In this document: in pieces, positions 12,175-25,273 of the stretch
Layout: every line of letters starts with the position of its first letter
How positions within the stretch are numbered: the first letter of the stretch is position 1
NCBI GenBank assembly: GCA_000507305.1
Contig: DF239155.1
Coordinates: 1-64,000 of the forward strand
From: Breviolum minutum Mf 1.05b.01
Taxonomy: Eukaryota > Sar > Dinophyceae > Suessiales > Symbiodiniaceae
DNA: 64,000 nt
Direction: 5' to 3'
Program-made: the position numbers and the translations under genes
Notes under the pieces: model-generated
Told to the model about the DNA's origin: nothing
Database searches by the model: none
What the model saw: only the letters and a program-made list of their open reading frames with translations

Positions 12175-13133
12175 TCTATAACTTGATAAGGAAATAACAT
12201 GAAATAGCCATGGAAAACCAAGATGATCCAGAATTGTAGATGATTGAAATTGATTGAAAAAGAATGTCATTGTATCATTGCATGACTTTGTTGCGTGACT
12301 GTTCCTTGTGCCAGATCATCACAGTATACATATGTATACGCTGTGGCAAACTAAAATTGTTTGCCCTGCCTTGTTGATCAGAGTCGAGAAATCTCGGAAA
12401 ATCACTCTGTGTTGCTGCGTGGTTCGTGATGTTGGATGACTTCCAAGGGAAGAGCTTGTTCGCCAATATGAGGCACTAGATTATTCTTTGTATTAATCCC
12501 CAAAATGGGCTTGTGGACATATGATACACCCAGCACAGACCTATCACTATACAGTATCTAGACTACGATTGTCTACGTCTACATATATCCTATAGGACCC
12601 ATACATAGTACATGTATATTTTTTTCAATTTATGTACTTTACCCATATAATATACACCAACTAACAAGTGGTTTCAGCCACTTTTTGAGAACAAATAGAA
12701 ACGCCAAGGCTGAGGATATTATAGCTTCAGAACATTGAACACAAGCATTGCCACATCTTGCCACGGGGATTTAGTGCCGGGTGTGCATGGAAGGCACTTG
12801 TTTTGTTTCCTGTTGTTTGTGCCAAGCTGTATTGTCAGTAAACAGTCTCGTTTGAACTTCAAAGCAGTAAACAAGAAACACACCATTGTGTTGAATTTTT
12901 AATACTAGTAACGTGTATTGTCATCCACATGTACTGATTGTACTGTGATTGTATGGATCCTAACATGTGTTTGTGATGATTTTACCTGCTGGTACCACAT
13001 TGAAATGACTATGCAAAGGCTGTAAAGGTGTCTCATTAAACTGGGCTGTCGCAGTTATCGAGGAGTAGCGTGAAGTACCGCCCATCGATGAACGTGCTAA
13101 TGATAAATGAGGTTGCACAAACAATAATTGAAT

Positions 13134-13237
13134 ATACCCTCCCTGAAACTAACATAGCCCCTTACAAATGGATGGTTGGAACACTACTTTCCTTTTGGGA
13201 AGGCCTATTTTCAGGTATTTTAGTTTCAGGGAGGCTA
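13134..13237. mobile_element. Family A foldback element, copy 3
   Basis: Left TACCCTCCCTGAAACTAACA, right TTAGTTTCAGGGAGGCTA, with the shared centre ATGGATGGTTGGAACAC. Complete, about 104 bp. Confidence 0.88.
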
Positions 13238-13559
13238 CAGCAAATTGACCTCTTTCCGCCTTTTCAACCTCGAGCGACATTTCCGCAAAAATGTGCATTT
13301 GTACATTGGTGTGATGGTAATCCCCAATTGTTTCCATGATAATCCCCTTCCATTTAAGGTTCAAGTTTTCACACTACATTGAAGGAGCTTGGATTTTCTC
13401 AAAGACCATCACTTTAACGAAAGCAGTTGCAACAATCCAACAAATTAAACATATTGTTGAGTAATCTTACATATGAATGCAACTATGAAAAGGACAAATG
13501 CTGGGAGACAACGCGATATTTTTCGCGTTTCCTTCATGGTACTCCTAAACGTCAAACAG

Positions 13560-16481
13560 ATTGAAAAAACAAGACGCCCGCAGGCATTGGTCTTAGCTCC
13601 AACGCGCGAGTTGGCGAGGCAAATTCAATTGGAGGCCACCCTTGGGAACCACCACGGGTGAAAAAAACACATCCCTAAAACGAAGGTGAAGGTGGGGGAC
13701 TAATACAACACCCCCGCGTTGTAGATGGGAGAAAAACTCCCCCATCTGGTATAATACGCCCCTCAAAATTGGATGCTTGGAAGACGATCCTTTCCTGTTT
13801 AAGATTGTTTTTGAGGATGGCCCTCAAGTACAAGAGGATCCGTAATGATATGACCATCCGTCTTTTTGGAAACGCCATATTATCCCTCTTTTGGGACCAT
13901 ATGAAAGTTTCCGGCAAGGAGGTCTGATGGAGTGTGTGAAATGGTAGTTTCACTATCAAGGCTCTTCAAGGAAATTGAATAAAATTGTGGAACTGTTAAA
14001 TCAATTGCTGGCTTCATCCTACAGGTTTGATACAATGGTTGGCTTGCCTACCAATCACTAATTGTATCTTGGGTTCCGTTCCAACCAAACCAATGCGCAA
14101 AATCCAACAAAAGATTACCAAGCCTACATTCATCACTTCAGTCTGAGACATCCTCTACTGCGTCAGATGTATCCCCAATTGTGCAACATGAAAGAGTCTC
14201 CACTCCCAACGGTTCCCATCTTCTCATCAACATCATCAATAATAATAAGTTAATCATCAACACTCAATAATCATCAAAAGTTTATCATTAACAACATCAA
14301 TCATCACCACCATCATGACTTGTATTGTTTCTACAACCCAGATTTTGGGACTCGAGGCTTTGCGGTTTGGCCGATCTTCAGGGATTCTTTGCTGTTCCTG
14401 CACTGGTGGCGAATCAAAAGCTGAACAGCTGGAGGTTTGGAGCGAATGGAGGGGCATGATGGGCCAGGGAAGGGCCCCGATCCTAAAGATGGTTCATGAA
14501 AATCCTGGTGGTGACTGTCCGATGAGTCTATTGTCTGAAAGGGTAGTCAATTAATTAATTGTGTTCTCTTTAATTCTCTTTGGAACATGTGGGACGAACA
14601 CATAACCAAACTTAAACAATTTCTATGCCTGCTCGCAACTTATACGAAGTTCCCAAATGTCATCCAGCTGCAGAACTTTGACCAACCAGTGCTAGCGCTC
14701 ACTACATCAGCGATCATCATCTTCTTAGCCGCCCTCTGAAATTCTTCGATCTTTGGGATGAAGCGGAGATGGGATCCAATGTAAAGAAACTGTGTTGAAA
14801 CCATCCTCGTAGTTCAATCAAAATCCACCCAGATCATCCATTCCAGAAGCCCTTCCCAGCAAGACCTCTTGCCCAGTGGCTGAAGCGCGGCTGTCACATC
14901 ATTGTGGCAACCCCGGGCAGATTGAATGAGGCCAGGCAAGTGTAGATTGCTAGTGCAGTAGCTGTAGCTTGGAGCTAAAGGTGAAAGTCATTTGATAGAA
15001 GCACCTCAAGATTAGGACCTTAGCATGATGAATTGAACTTCATTTGCAGCAATCAGATACGTAGTGATTTGAATTCCAGTAGCTTTACCAGAATCATGTA
15101 GAATCATATTATATATATATATAAGACCGTCGTTACGATTAACCTTCCAGTCAATGACCAATGGATTCGGTGGAAATGTCGTGGGGCATGGCAAAAGCAA
15201 CCAATCCAAGCGATTCTGTAACAGGACATCGACCTCTTCAAATGATCTCGCAGATATTTGTCGATATGTCCCACAGTAAATATGTTCAACATGTTCACTG
15301 TTCATCACGGCTTTATTCATTGCTTGTTGGACAATTTGTTTTTGAAACACCATGCAACTTTACATCGCTCCAACCATCCTCCTCAATTCTGGTGCTGATG
15401 TTGGTTAGAACCGCCGGCAGTTCTGCGAGAAAAAGCAAGTTTGGCTCGGGCAGATCTCCTACCTGACGCTCGATGAGGCATGCGTTTGGATGGCAATTGA
15501 TGGATTCATTGCCATTGTTTGCAGAAGCCGTGCCAACGACCATTTTGTGAAAAAAATTGTGTGTTTTCCTTGGCCATGCATCTAAATGAAAGGAAGCTCT
15601 CTCATGATCATTAATTATCAGGATTTATGAAGATCATTTGGATAGCAGCTAGCAAAACGGCAGGTTGGAAGTTGGACAAGAACCATTTGGACTTGAAAAC
15701 AATTCCCCTACCCAGGCAGATCGGATGTTGGACATGGGCTTCGAGCCACAGATCCGTCGCATCATTGAGGAGTTGGAGATGTGGGGACAGGGATAGTCAT
15801 TTGATGGTGTCGGATTCAAATGTTATTGGTTTCTGTTGGGGGTTTGTGCGTTCATATGATTTCCAGAGATGAAATGCACTATTTTCACAATGGAGTCTTG
15901 TCGATAGTTCTTTTGGTATGTCGGGGTTATTGTGAGTCACTTGGCTCAAGACATGTTCAATGACATGTTCTGGTAGTGTTGTGTTTATATTTAGATTGGT
16001 ATCATACTTAAAGTTGAAATTGTTTGATTGCTGGATTGGGTTATTACATAATTGGTCGCACCTGCAAAGCATGGTGCAACTAACACCACAACTCAACTAC
16101 CAGCGCAGAAACTTGACATTTACCCTCCGTAAAACTAACATAGCCCCTGAAAATAGGGTTTCCCCAAAGGAAACTAGTATTCCAACCATCCATTTTCAGG
16201 CCCATCCAGAGGTGCAAACATCGCTTTTTAATATCAAAGTCATCCCGCAGGTTTGATAATTTGACTCGGATGCGAAACAACATCATTCCAACAAAAAACA
16301 TGTTGTTCCTGGGTCCATGACATCCATTGTTCCTTTAAAAAAAACTCTGGGGGTTTTCCTGTTGCTTTCAACACCAGACATGGGTGATGACATCTTTCAC
16401 GACTAAAAATCACCAGTTTGTTTGGTGCAGGAATGTCCAAAGGAACGTCAGACGTTACTTTTCAGTGCGACCTGGCCAAAG
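13560..16481 (+). CDS. DEAD-box ATP-dependent RNA helicase, six exons (motifs Ia-III)
   Basis: Exons: about 13560-13634, 14357-14434, 14877-14930, 15421-15477, 15716-15769 and 16431-16481. Joined, they give, in family order, LVLAPTRELARQIQ (motif Ia), FGRSSGI...GGESKAEQL (GG region), VATPGRLNE (motif Ib), [20 protein letters not shown] (motif II, DEAD split across exons 4/5) and RQTLLFSATWPK (motif III, SAT). The spacing matches the DDX5/plant RH14-RH46 group, which unwinds or remodels RNA in the nucleus. Every junction keeps frame without adding residues. Donors are GC at 13635, GT at 14435, GC at 14931, GC at 15478, GA at 15770 and probably GC at 16482. No Q-motif or motif I (GSGKT) exon was found upstream, and motifs IV-VI were not found downstream. 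The gene is therefore partial here, broken, or has exons I missed. Confidence 0.85.
16121..16200. mobile_element. Family A element, right-truncated
   Basis: TACCCTCCGTAAAACTAACA left end and the A centre (CTAGTATTCCAACCATCCAT) are present, but the second TIR is missing. It lies inside the helicase intron 15770-16430. Confidence 0.75.
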
Positions 16482-16507
16482 GCCCAGAAGGGAACAGATG
16501 CGCTTCT

Positions 16508-16620
16508 GAGGATGGAAGAAATCCTGTGATCACCAGTTGAGGTTGGTAGTTTATCCCAATATCTCAAAGGTTTTTTGTTGCATCTCAGGTGGTTGTTTGG
16601 GATTTCTTCCATCAACCGTA
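16508..16620. mobile_element. Family F foldback element, copy 1
   Basis: GAGGATGGAAGAAATCC at the left pairs with GGGATTTCTTCCATCAAC at the right. It begins about 27 bp after the helicase SAT exon, that is, in the 5' part of the following intron. Confidence 0.82.
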
Positions 16621-16975
16621 AGCAGAATGTGTTCAAGAGGGGTTTATTTAGGTGACTATCATCTTTCTTCAACAAACATGGGCTATTGTACTTCTGAGGA
16701 GTGCTACATGATTTAGATGATGTAAAGACGTGAGATTGATCACCACATGACCTTACTAAACAGATCTAAACACTGGACCGATGCATCAACACGTAGAAGA
16801 AGCTATGGCAGACATCAAATACATGTTGCCAGTGATCACCCTCTTTTGTTTGTGTACATTGCATTGATACCCTTTGCCATTCATCATGTTGCACCATTAA
16901 AGCTGTTGCAGGCTTAATCAGTTTGTCAGCGCATGAATTGCAAGATGCAACTCGGATGGGTCTCACAAAACACAA

Positions 16976-18785
16976 AACTCCGAGTCTTTGTCACGAACAG
17001 CCGATTGATCTTGAATCAAGCGCCAACAATACGAGTCCATCTCACACACCGAAGACTAGGTTGACTCGAAACAAACCCCAAAAAAAACAGTGCTTACTTA
17101 GTCTAGAGATGACATCCGCAGGTCACAAACTTTTAAAATTGATGTATATAATATATAGCTTTTTTTTGCGGTCATCAGATTCATCAGGAAAACAAACACA
17201 AGGAGTTTAGAGCAACAAACTGCCACTCGCCACTCGCTGCAGTGTTCCAGCCCAGAGCTTAGTTGTGGTGAGGTCGCCTGGTGCCATTGAAACCACCTGC
17301 CATAGACATGTGTCAAGCTTTAGAGGAAACGATGTTTTGGGGGGGCAGTTTCAGAATCCACTTCATCATTGGCTGTGCCAGTTAAGTTTGTCTCAAGAAT
17401 GGAAAGAGATCTAAGGTTTTTTTTTATCTTTCCATTGCTGATTGATTTAGAAAACAATCAATCGTTTCAGTTTCTTGCTTGAAATCTTGGCGGATTTCTT
17501 GGATGTTGTGCTGTCGGTTGTCGAGCTTAGCCGTGGTGATTTGTTGGGGTTGACATAGCTTCCATAGAAATAATCATCGAGGACGGGTCAAGGGATCGGG
17601 GGCCACCCTTTCAAAATGACATCAAACAGAACAAATCAGTGAAATGAGTGCCCTCTGATCCTTCCCTCATTCCTGACAAAGCCAAAGCACCAAGGCCCTG
17701 AAGATGGCGTCCAAGACGCCAACGTCATGACACCCAGCACAATGATCATAGCTTGGTAGTTCACTTATGGTAGAGTTGCCATGGACAACCACTGAGGTTG
17801 GAAACATAGGTAAGTCATGGTAATTTCATGGTAAGTCAGTCCATCACCTACATCCAGGTATATAATAAGTCAATGTATATTTCATAAAAGGCATTGGAGC
17901 AATTGTAGCCACCTCAATTGGAACAGTTCCACCTCAACTGATGTTTGGTATTTTTGTTTGGACAAATGGGTGATTCTGGTCATGTCCCTCCAGTGACCTT
18001 GGAATTGGCGCCTTCGTGGTGAAGTATGACTTAGATACTCCATGTGGAGTTAGCAACATGAGATCAACATCAAAGAATTGCCAGATAGGTCACTTACCAC
18101 GGGTGTGGCTCTGGGAGTAGCTGCTGCTGTAGGCCGGGATGGTTTGGGTTATGTTTGTCAAGCAGTAAAGAGCTAATGGCATGTTGTTTTTGCAATTGAA
18201 TAGTAGAGGTGCTCTCTTCAGCACAAGTTCCCCATAAGAGATATAGTATACAACAAGATCATGACACCAAGTTCAGCAGCAATCTATGCCATTCTCGTAG
18301 TGGATGATTCAAACGAGTTATGATGGTTTTTACTTTTTACTTTCATGTGAAGATGTACTATTGTAGATAAATGATACGAACAACACTACTACGACTGCAC
18401 TCATTCATATATACTACTGATCCGTGCTATAGTACAGAGTATAAATGTATTAAGATCTTTGCACAATAGGTCACATCATCCAGAGTCGCTCAACCGCATA
18501 TACGTGCTTGTAAACTTAGCATGGTCAAGTTCATGTTCAATGAGTTCAGAGATTATGGTCTTACATCAGGTCATATCATCCGGACAGATCGTTTCGATTG
18601 GAAATTCCCAGAATAACCCTGACATTTTCATGTTGGCGCTTCGTCATGCCACAGTTTCCTGGTGATCGTTGTATCCATCCAACAAACATATCTGTGGGTT
18701 GTGACATATCATCGAAGTAAATCCAGAATTTCCGGCCTTTGATTTCCACAATTCTTTGGGGCAAGACCTCTGCAGGCCCCAAACA

Positions 18786-18844
<59 letters not shown>

Positions 18845-21789
18845 GGAAGAAGAAGAAGAATAATAATAATAAGAAGAAGAAGAAGAACGGCCATCGCTAA
18901 CTCCGTAGCGTTACTCGGCTCATAGCTCGCAGCTGCCTGTGTTTTTCCAGAGCCATGGTTTCGAGGACAGGGAATTCAGCTCTCAGGTGAAGGAAGGTTT
19001 TTTTCGAAAGCAGTTGAAAGATGGTCCCACAAGTTCCTATTGAATATTCATCAATGATGACCTCAGTGTGTTGGTATTAATGGATATTAATGGTAAGTTT
19101 GTTGTTTTTTTCAGATTCGTCAACTATAGTCAACTCAAATTGTTAGTTCTGATGGAATCCCAAGTTGTCCAAACAGAAGTGCTAATGTCCTGACTTCAGT
19201 GGTGGACTTTGAGATCGTAATTGATTGACTTACACTTAACCTCCCAACTATTCAGTTGTGCTGGTAAGCAAATACATTTTTTATTGATATACATGATATA
19301 CATGTTCTTGATTATCCCATCAGCAGTAGATGACGTATATGATATATATACACCGCCCAACTTCAGTCCTACTTGTAGATCAAGTAAAGATGCATTGAAT
19401 CCCTGCGCGTTCGATTTGTCAAAGTAGGTGGCACTTGCCTCCTGAGAGCCCCTGATGAAACCACTCACCTTGGAAAGGCCTAAATATTATATTTTTGCGC
19501 ATAAACAGATTCATTATGCATGTTTCATATTTTTGTTTGGTGGGGGGAACTCATCACATCCCCATTTGAGCAGTTAAACAAAAAGAATAGTTGTTTGGGT
19601 CATATAGAGGGTTCATATTACCCTTTGAAGGATGGTGACATCGCTACTTATGGCGATGATATTTGAGGAGTTTCTTCCTGTTTGTTGCTGCAGCCAGCTA
19701 TGACCTGCAGATCAAGGCCCTGGGGTACCCAAAACCTCAAACGCCAATACAATATTTGACAGGAGAAGTTGTTGAAGTGGAAACATGGGAGATGTCTTTG
19801 AAATGGAATGTGTATTCAATATTTATATGATATATACATGCATGTGTAGCATGTGTATACATATAATATTTGTTTACGTTCGTACAATATACATTCATAA
19901 TTGTTTTGATTGACAATAAAGGATACAGTATTCCTTTGTGAAATCATGTAGATGGGCACAACTCTCAAAAGGTAGTTTCAGGGGCCACAAGAATGCAATA
20001 TCGGACTTGTGCTATCTATGTTAAATTGTGTGTGTGCTTTTAAACAATGTATTGGAGAAAAAAGTGTTCAAACAGGGCGATGTTAGGTATCTATGTGAAA
20101 ATTCAATAGATGTTCGGGGTGTACTCTCCCTTTAACCATCGGCTGGATCACGACTTATTGTTTCCCGCCTCAGGACAACATCTCCATTCCACTTCCACCA
20201 GGTTTTACTGCATCTTGGCCGAGTGAAGAAATGGTATTTGATGTATTTGATGCTGTGACAGATCAAGTTGACGTTACTGGATCCTACTGGTTTCTGTGTG
20301 TTTTTACTAGTCATGTTTGCATGTTTTTATACCATAGTATTACCGCTATATCCGGTGCAATGATGATTCGCCATTTGTAGACAAATAGATTGCGTCACCT
20401 TTCAAAGATGTTCCTTGCCATGACTTGGGGGAATTCGGCCCCTCAGGCGTTATCTCAACACTTGCCGGGCAAACTGGTAGCATGGTGCTCAGCTGGCTGT
20501 TTCAAACTGTGCTATTTTTGTTGACTCTGGATGCTGATTGTTTTTGGGGATGTTGGTTGAAGCCTTTTTTGAGGTTTCCAGTTTCGAAGCAACGCCTTTC
20601 ATTGGTAGAAATGGTGGCTTGGCTTCAGAAAGCATCAGAGACCTCCTTGATGCTGTTGAGGATTACCAGTTGCTCCCTACCAATTGTACACGGGCTGTGG
20701 GGCATTGATGTGGTGACAAGAGTGTGGGATCAACATAAATTGTGGATCTATTGACTGTATGAGTTGTTCTACCAGTTGGTTTCCTGTCAGACGCCTCGAA
20801 AGGGAAAGACAGGCACAGGCTAGTTTTCGTGTTTTTTGTGTCATCTTGCGAACCTTAGACATTCATATACATGTAGATCTATCCCATGAGTTTGTGTATC
20901 TAAGAAATTTATGGGAACCCTTTGCCGTGAGCCTTAGATGAAGCATTTCACCTAGAAAATCTATCTTAATTGAATGATTGCGGTTGACCCGAGGTGTCTT
21001 CATGGCCGATGTTGGAAAAACGTCTGGGCTTGCTGAGGACTCCTGTTTGGGGCATGACCAATCGGTCATGGATGAGTTCGGGGCTGCCAAAGTGGCTGTA
21101 TTCAAAGCATGTTTGATCCATGTACACATATATGGATATATGTTTTAATTTATACACAAAAAAATACACTGTACAAAAATGCATATGATTCTATATGATG
21201 TACATACTACTAGTAGGTATCATATTGTATATGATTTATTGGTTTAGTGATTAGTGTAGGTAAAAATACACTGAGTATGTCTTTTGCCTTATCAGATAAG
21301 TTTTGAAGATATCCCTTCTACTTTCTTGATGCAAGAAAGAGGAGTCATCCTGTGCCCATGACTCAGAACAGGCGATAGGCAGCTTCACGGTCAAAACTGT
21401 GGAGGGTCACTTGGATAGTTTGGAAAACTAGGGTAAGTAGTAACAGGACCAAGGAAATATAAGGAAATAGATAGAACCCAAATGAACAATCAACAGGGGT
21501 TGTGCCTAAGAACCTTAGTTCTTGTATCTGAAACGATCTGGATTCGGTTGAAATTATGTGTTTAAGCTTTAAATCTAGTGATTAGTGATCCTATGTCTTG
21601 CAGCACAAGATGACTCGAACCCCATTCCAATCCTTGATCTTCAACATGCCATTTGTCCGTCTACATGCTCTTGAAAATTGCCCGCAGGAGCTTCCAGGAA
21701 CAAACAAGTTGAATTGGCCAAACAGAAGCTTGACTTGTGGTCTGATCAATCTGCGATGGTTTGACCAAGCAAGTAGCGTGGGACAGTGG

Positions 21790-21829
<40 letters not shown>

Positions 21830-22432
21830 TGCTTCAATGTTTTGGGTGGGGAGATGCTATGAGAAAAAACATCACTATTCATGTTTGGGTGGTATTCTTG
21901 CAGCTGCGAACTTGACACATTTTTCCCAACTGGATGTTTACAGATGATACCACCCGTGCGTTGGACTTAATTCTGATCGGTGAAATGCTGGCAAAGTTTG
22001 TAGAATGCGAACATCTATGGGTTTATCAGGTATATTTAGATAAGATATGTGGCCTCAAAAGGTGGTAAATGGGTGAACCTCCAAATCCTCTCTTTCCGGG
22101 ACAAGACAAACATGAGTTCACTCATTGTTTGGTAGTTCCTTCCTACTGTTGTTGAACAAATATATCTAATCATCATTATGTACATGGCTTTTGCGCCCAC
22201 CATTATGTGTGATGGGAATATTCAATACGAAACATGCTCCCAAATCCATGGTCTCAAACTAGTAGATAATTCGAACCATTTCCATACTGTAAAAAGATCA
22301 TTTTATCAACAAGTCAATTCAACAATTAACACGTTCTTTTCAAGAATATTTCCAAATTGACATGTTTTTGTTTGATATTCAATATCATGACTGATCAGCC
22401 ATCATCATGTTTGGCATCAAAAAAACACCGAG
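16976..22432. other. Gene-poor stretch with weak open segments
   Basis: No family-level match was found. Weak exon-like segments are about 18000-18116 (DLGIGAFVVKYDLDTPCGVS), about 20608-20682 (SESIRDLLDAVEDYQLLP) and about 21943-22029 (DDTTRALDLILIGEMLAKFV). It also holds a CAA/AAG microsatellite at 18786-18888 and a GAT run at 21793-21829. The rest is AT-rich intron-like or intergenic DNA with short TA dinucleotide patches. Confidence 0.4.
18786..18888. repeat. (CAA)n followed by (AAG/AAT)n microsatellite
   Basis: About 19 CAA units are followed by mixed GAA and AAT triplets. The minus-strand poly-Leu/Val frames here are repeat artefacts. Confidence 0.95.
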
Positions 22433-22543
22433 GTTTGACGGTTGTCAATGGGAGTGTGTTTGGCTTCACTGCCATTGCGCTTGGTGATGGTTTTCTAGTG
22501 CCTTCACATACCACTGGTGGAGTCTACATCATGGAGGCCACCG
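22433..22543 (+). CDS. Propeller-gene exon abutting a G element
   Basis: After acceptor CACCGAG the frame reads LTVVNGSVFGFTAIALGDGF and then LVPSHTTGGVYIMEAT. Joining phase 1 to the segment at about 23039 gives GFTRRVATALPGFTKTRNLE in frame. The predicted donor (GAGGTTTCC at 22544) is the first base of a family G element. Assigning it to the downstream FG-GAP gene is inference. Confidence 0.5.
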
Positions 22544-25207
22544 GAGGTTTCCTAAAATGGTGGGGTTTTCCCCAAGAACCATGGGTTTTTCCCATTAAAA
22601 AAGGATCATTTTGGGGGGTGCCACCATTTAAGGAAACAAACAAATCATGACATAATATGATATAGTCTATTTGGTATATTATTATTTTATATTATATATA
22701 TATATGTGTGATGGTTCGTTTGGACTGATTTTCAGTCACTTTAAAGTGTATTATGTTCACATATCTGAATTGGATTATAATACTACATGAGTTTGTATCC
22801 CGCGGGGAGGGGAATGGTGTGAGCACAGAATAGTCATGAATAATTTGGAACATGTTGTGAGCCACTGTTTCATTTGAAGTTGCTGTAGTATTTTGACTGA
22901 AGGGATCTCATAAGTCATTTGACCCTGCTTAATTTGAGATTCAGTTGAAACTGATACAATGTGTTGTTTTGTGCGATTGACATAAGGGTATATGGCATCA
23001 TTCGTGGTGATCTATATATATATATGAAAATTGCAGGTTTCACCAGGCGGGTGGCCACCGCTTTACCAGGCTTCACCAAAACCAGAAACCTTGAAGCTGC
23101 CGGCCACGTGGCAATGGATGGCCAGGGATGACTGGAGGTTGTGGATTGTCTCAGCCAAGCTAAACTGACAAAATTTTAGGGAATGAAAACTGTAGGAACA
23201 AAAATGGACAAATATGAAAAATGAAGACGAAAATGTGTATTTGTAGGTCCTTTTTGAGTGAATTGTACACAAACACACTGCCCAAAACTATGAGACAACT
23301 GTCCTAATTCCCAGATTGGATTGTCTCAAAACATGGTTGAAGGATTGCTTCCCTGTTGGGCTGGTATATGTGCAGGGGCCTGAACTAGTTTCATCCATCC
23401 GACTCCAAAATCCTTCAGGGAGGCACAGATAAGCTGTAAAGACATAGGATATTCTAAAATTGGATGTGTCCCATGCCGAGATGCCAGTGGCAAGTGAAGA
23501 TTCATGGAGATCCCCAAGCCGAAATTATGTGATCCGGGTGAAAGGAGATCTCAAGCCATACTTCTTTGTGGTTGCTCGAGAAGACTCAATGTTTCACAGT
23601 GTTTATGGACAACATATGACAAGTCATGCCCCAGTTTAGATGGTAGACCCCCAATTGCACTAGAGTGCCTTTTCCATGCCAAACATCCCACAGTGGGGCG
23701 TGTCTCACAAAGACAAAGCTAAGGAACCCCATAACACCAAGAATCCAACAATGTTCCGTATTTTCAAGGTGTTTCTTAAATTGGAGACTCAGACATGCCG
23801 ACAGATGATGACAATGGCCAACCCGCAAAAAAGCCGATCCAAAGCAGAAGCCTCTACGTGAGCATTAGGAACCAATCATGCATTTTACTACTCGAAAACA
23901 AAACGTTTGGACTACAGATACCAACAACCCAAGCCACAAGGAATTGACTCTTGATACCATCACCTCCGCAACTCTTCAACTGGAAATTTACCAGGAAATC
24001 AACACTGGAAGGAATTTCAGTATCGACCTTCCACTTCTTTTGATGTTGTTTTGCATTTGAGGTGAAAATCACTGAAGACAAATCCGGTTGGTTCTATCAC
24101 CAGGTGCGCGTAGGTCCGTAGGTGACCTATGAGCTGTCAGTCGAAATGGACAGCAACCGGATGGTGAAGTGACCGAAATGGCCAAATGGGACTCTTTGTC
24201 TCTCAATTTTTTCGGAAGCAAAGAAATTGCCATTACGGCTGTTGAACTGTTTGATATGATTCTTTAAACGGTATATGAATCATTATCATTGATCGGAGTA
24301 GTGTTTCCGACTCAAAGTCATGGATGATCATGACACATATCATGGGAACTATTTATAGGTACCACGAATCATTCAATTCAGGACCCAGTTCCCGACGCGG
24401 GAAACCCCGATGCAGGCAGAGTTTCTTGATGTTGATGGTGATGGATTGGAAGATGTGATTACAGCCAGATGTGAGTAATTTGGGCTGCATGTGGTGACCG
24501 CTAAACCCGAAATTGTCTCTGTGACTTTGATTTGGCATCCGTTAATTTCATGTCTAAGAACAAACCTACAGTTGCAGTCACTGGTGTCCATGGCCACAGT
24601 GACTCCATGGAATGTTTGCCCAGAAAGAGCTTGGGATCATGCATGTTCCTATGTACACAGGGGCTAGCGAACCCTGTGATATTTTTTTGAAACTCGAAGA
24701 TGACAACAGTTTGACAACACACTATGCTAAAACAGCTACCACGAGCCGTCCTGCACCAATCAGGATGTGCTGCATGGTTCGTGGCGCATGATCAGCAGAG
24801 TTAGCAGTTTTCCTGCACACCTTCATAACTGATGTATCGGATGAGTGTTTTTTTAATAGTCATGTACTGAAACATGGCTGCTGAGTACAAACAAAGCACG
24901 ACATACATGAGAATCAAGTAGGTATGTACTACAATGCACCCCCACAAGCGTTGGAATACCATTTTGGGAGATCATCATCTTCAATTCAATGCTCCATTGA
25001 GCTGTGCTTCCTTTTTTTTGCAGCTACGTTTCAAGGTATTCAGTGTTTCCTTGGATCAAGAAGCAGGGAGAACTGGTATGGCTGAAACATCCAGCGAAGG
25101 AGGGCCATTTCAGGGGTGCGAAGGGGTGTGGGTCTCGAGGATCTCCTGTAGTTGACAGATCGAGCAAATTGACCTAAAACCAGTTGTTTTCCTTGTAAAA
25201 GTCAGTA

Positions 25208-25273
<66 letters not shown>

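Noticed and set aside
16431..16640. F element 16508-16620 as an exact intron joining GTDALL to QNVFKRGL
   Set aside because: It would keep a frame, but the joined peptide fits DEAD-box sequence poorly. A GC donor directly after WPK fits better, given the phase-matched exon type seen at 63315.
18576..18894. Poly-Leu or poly-Val minus-strand proteins with a 'signal peptide' look
   Set aside because: They are direct read-outs of the CAA/AAG microsatellite.
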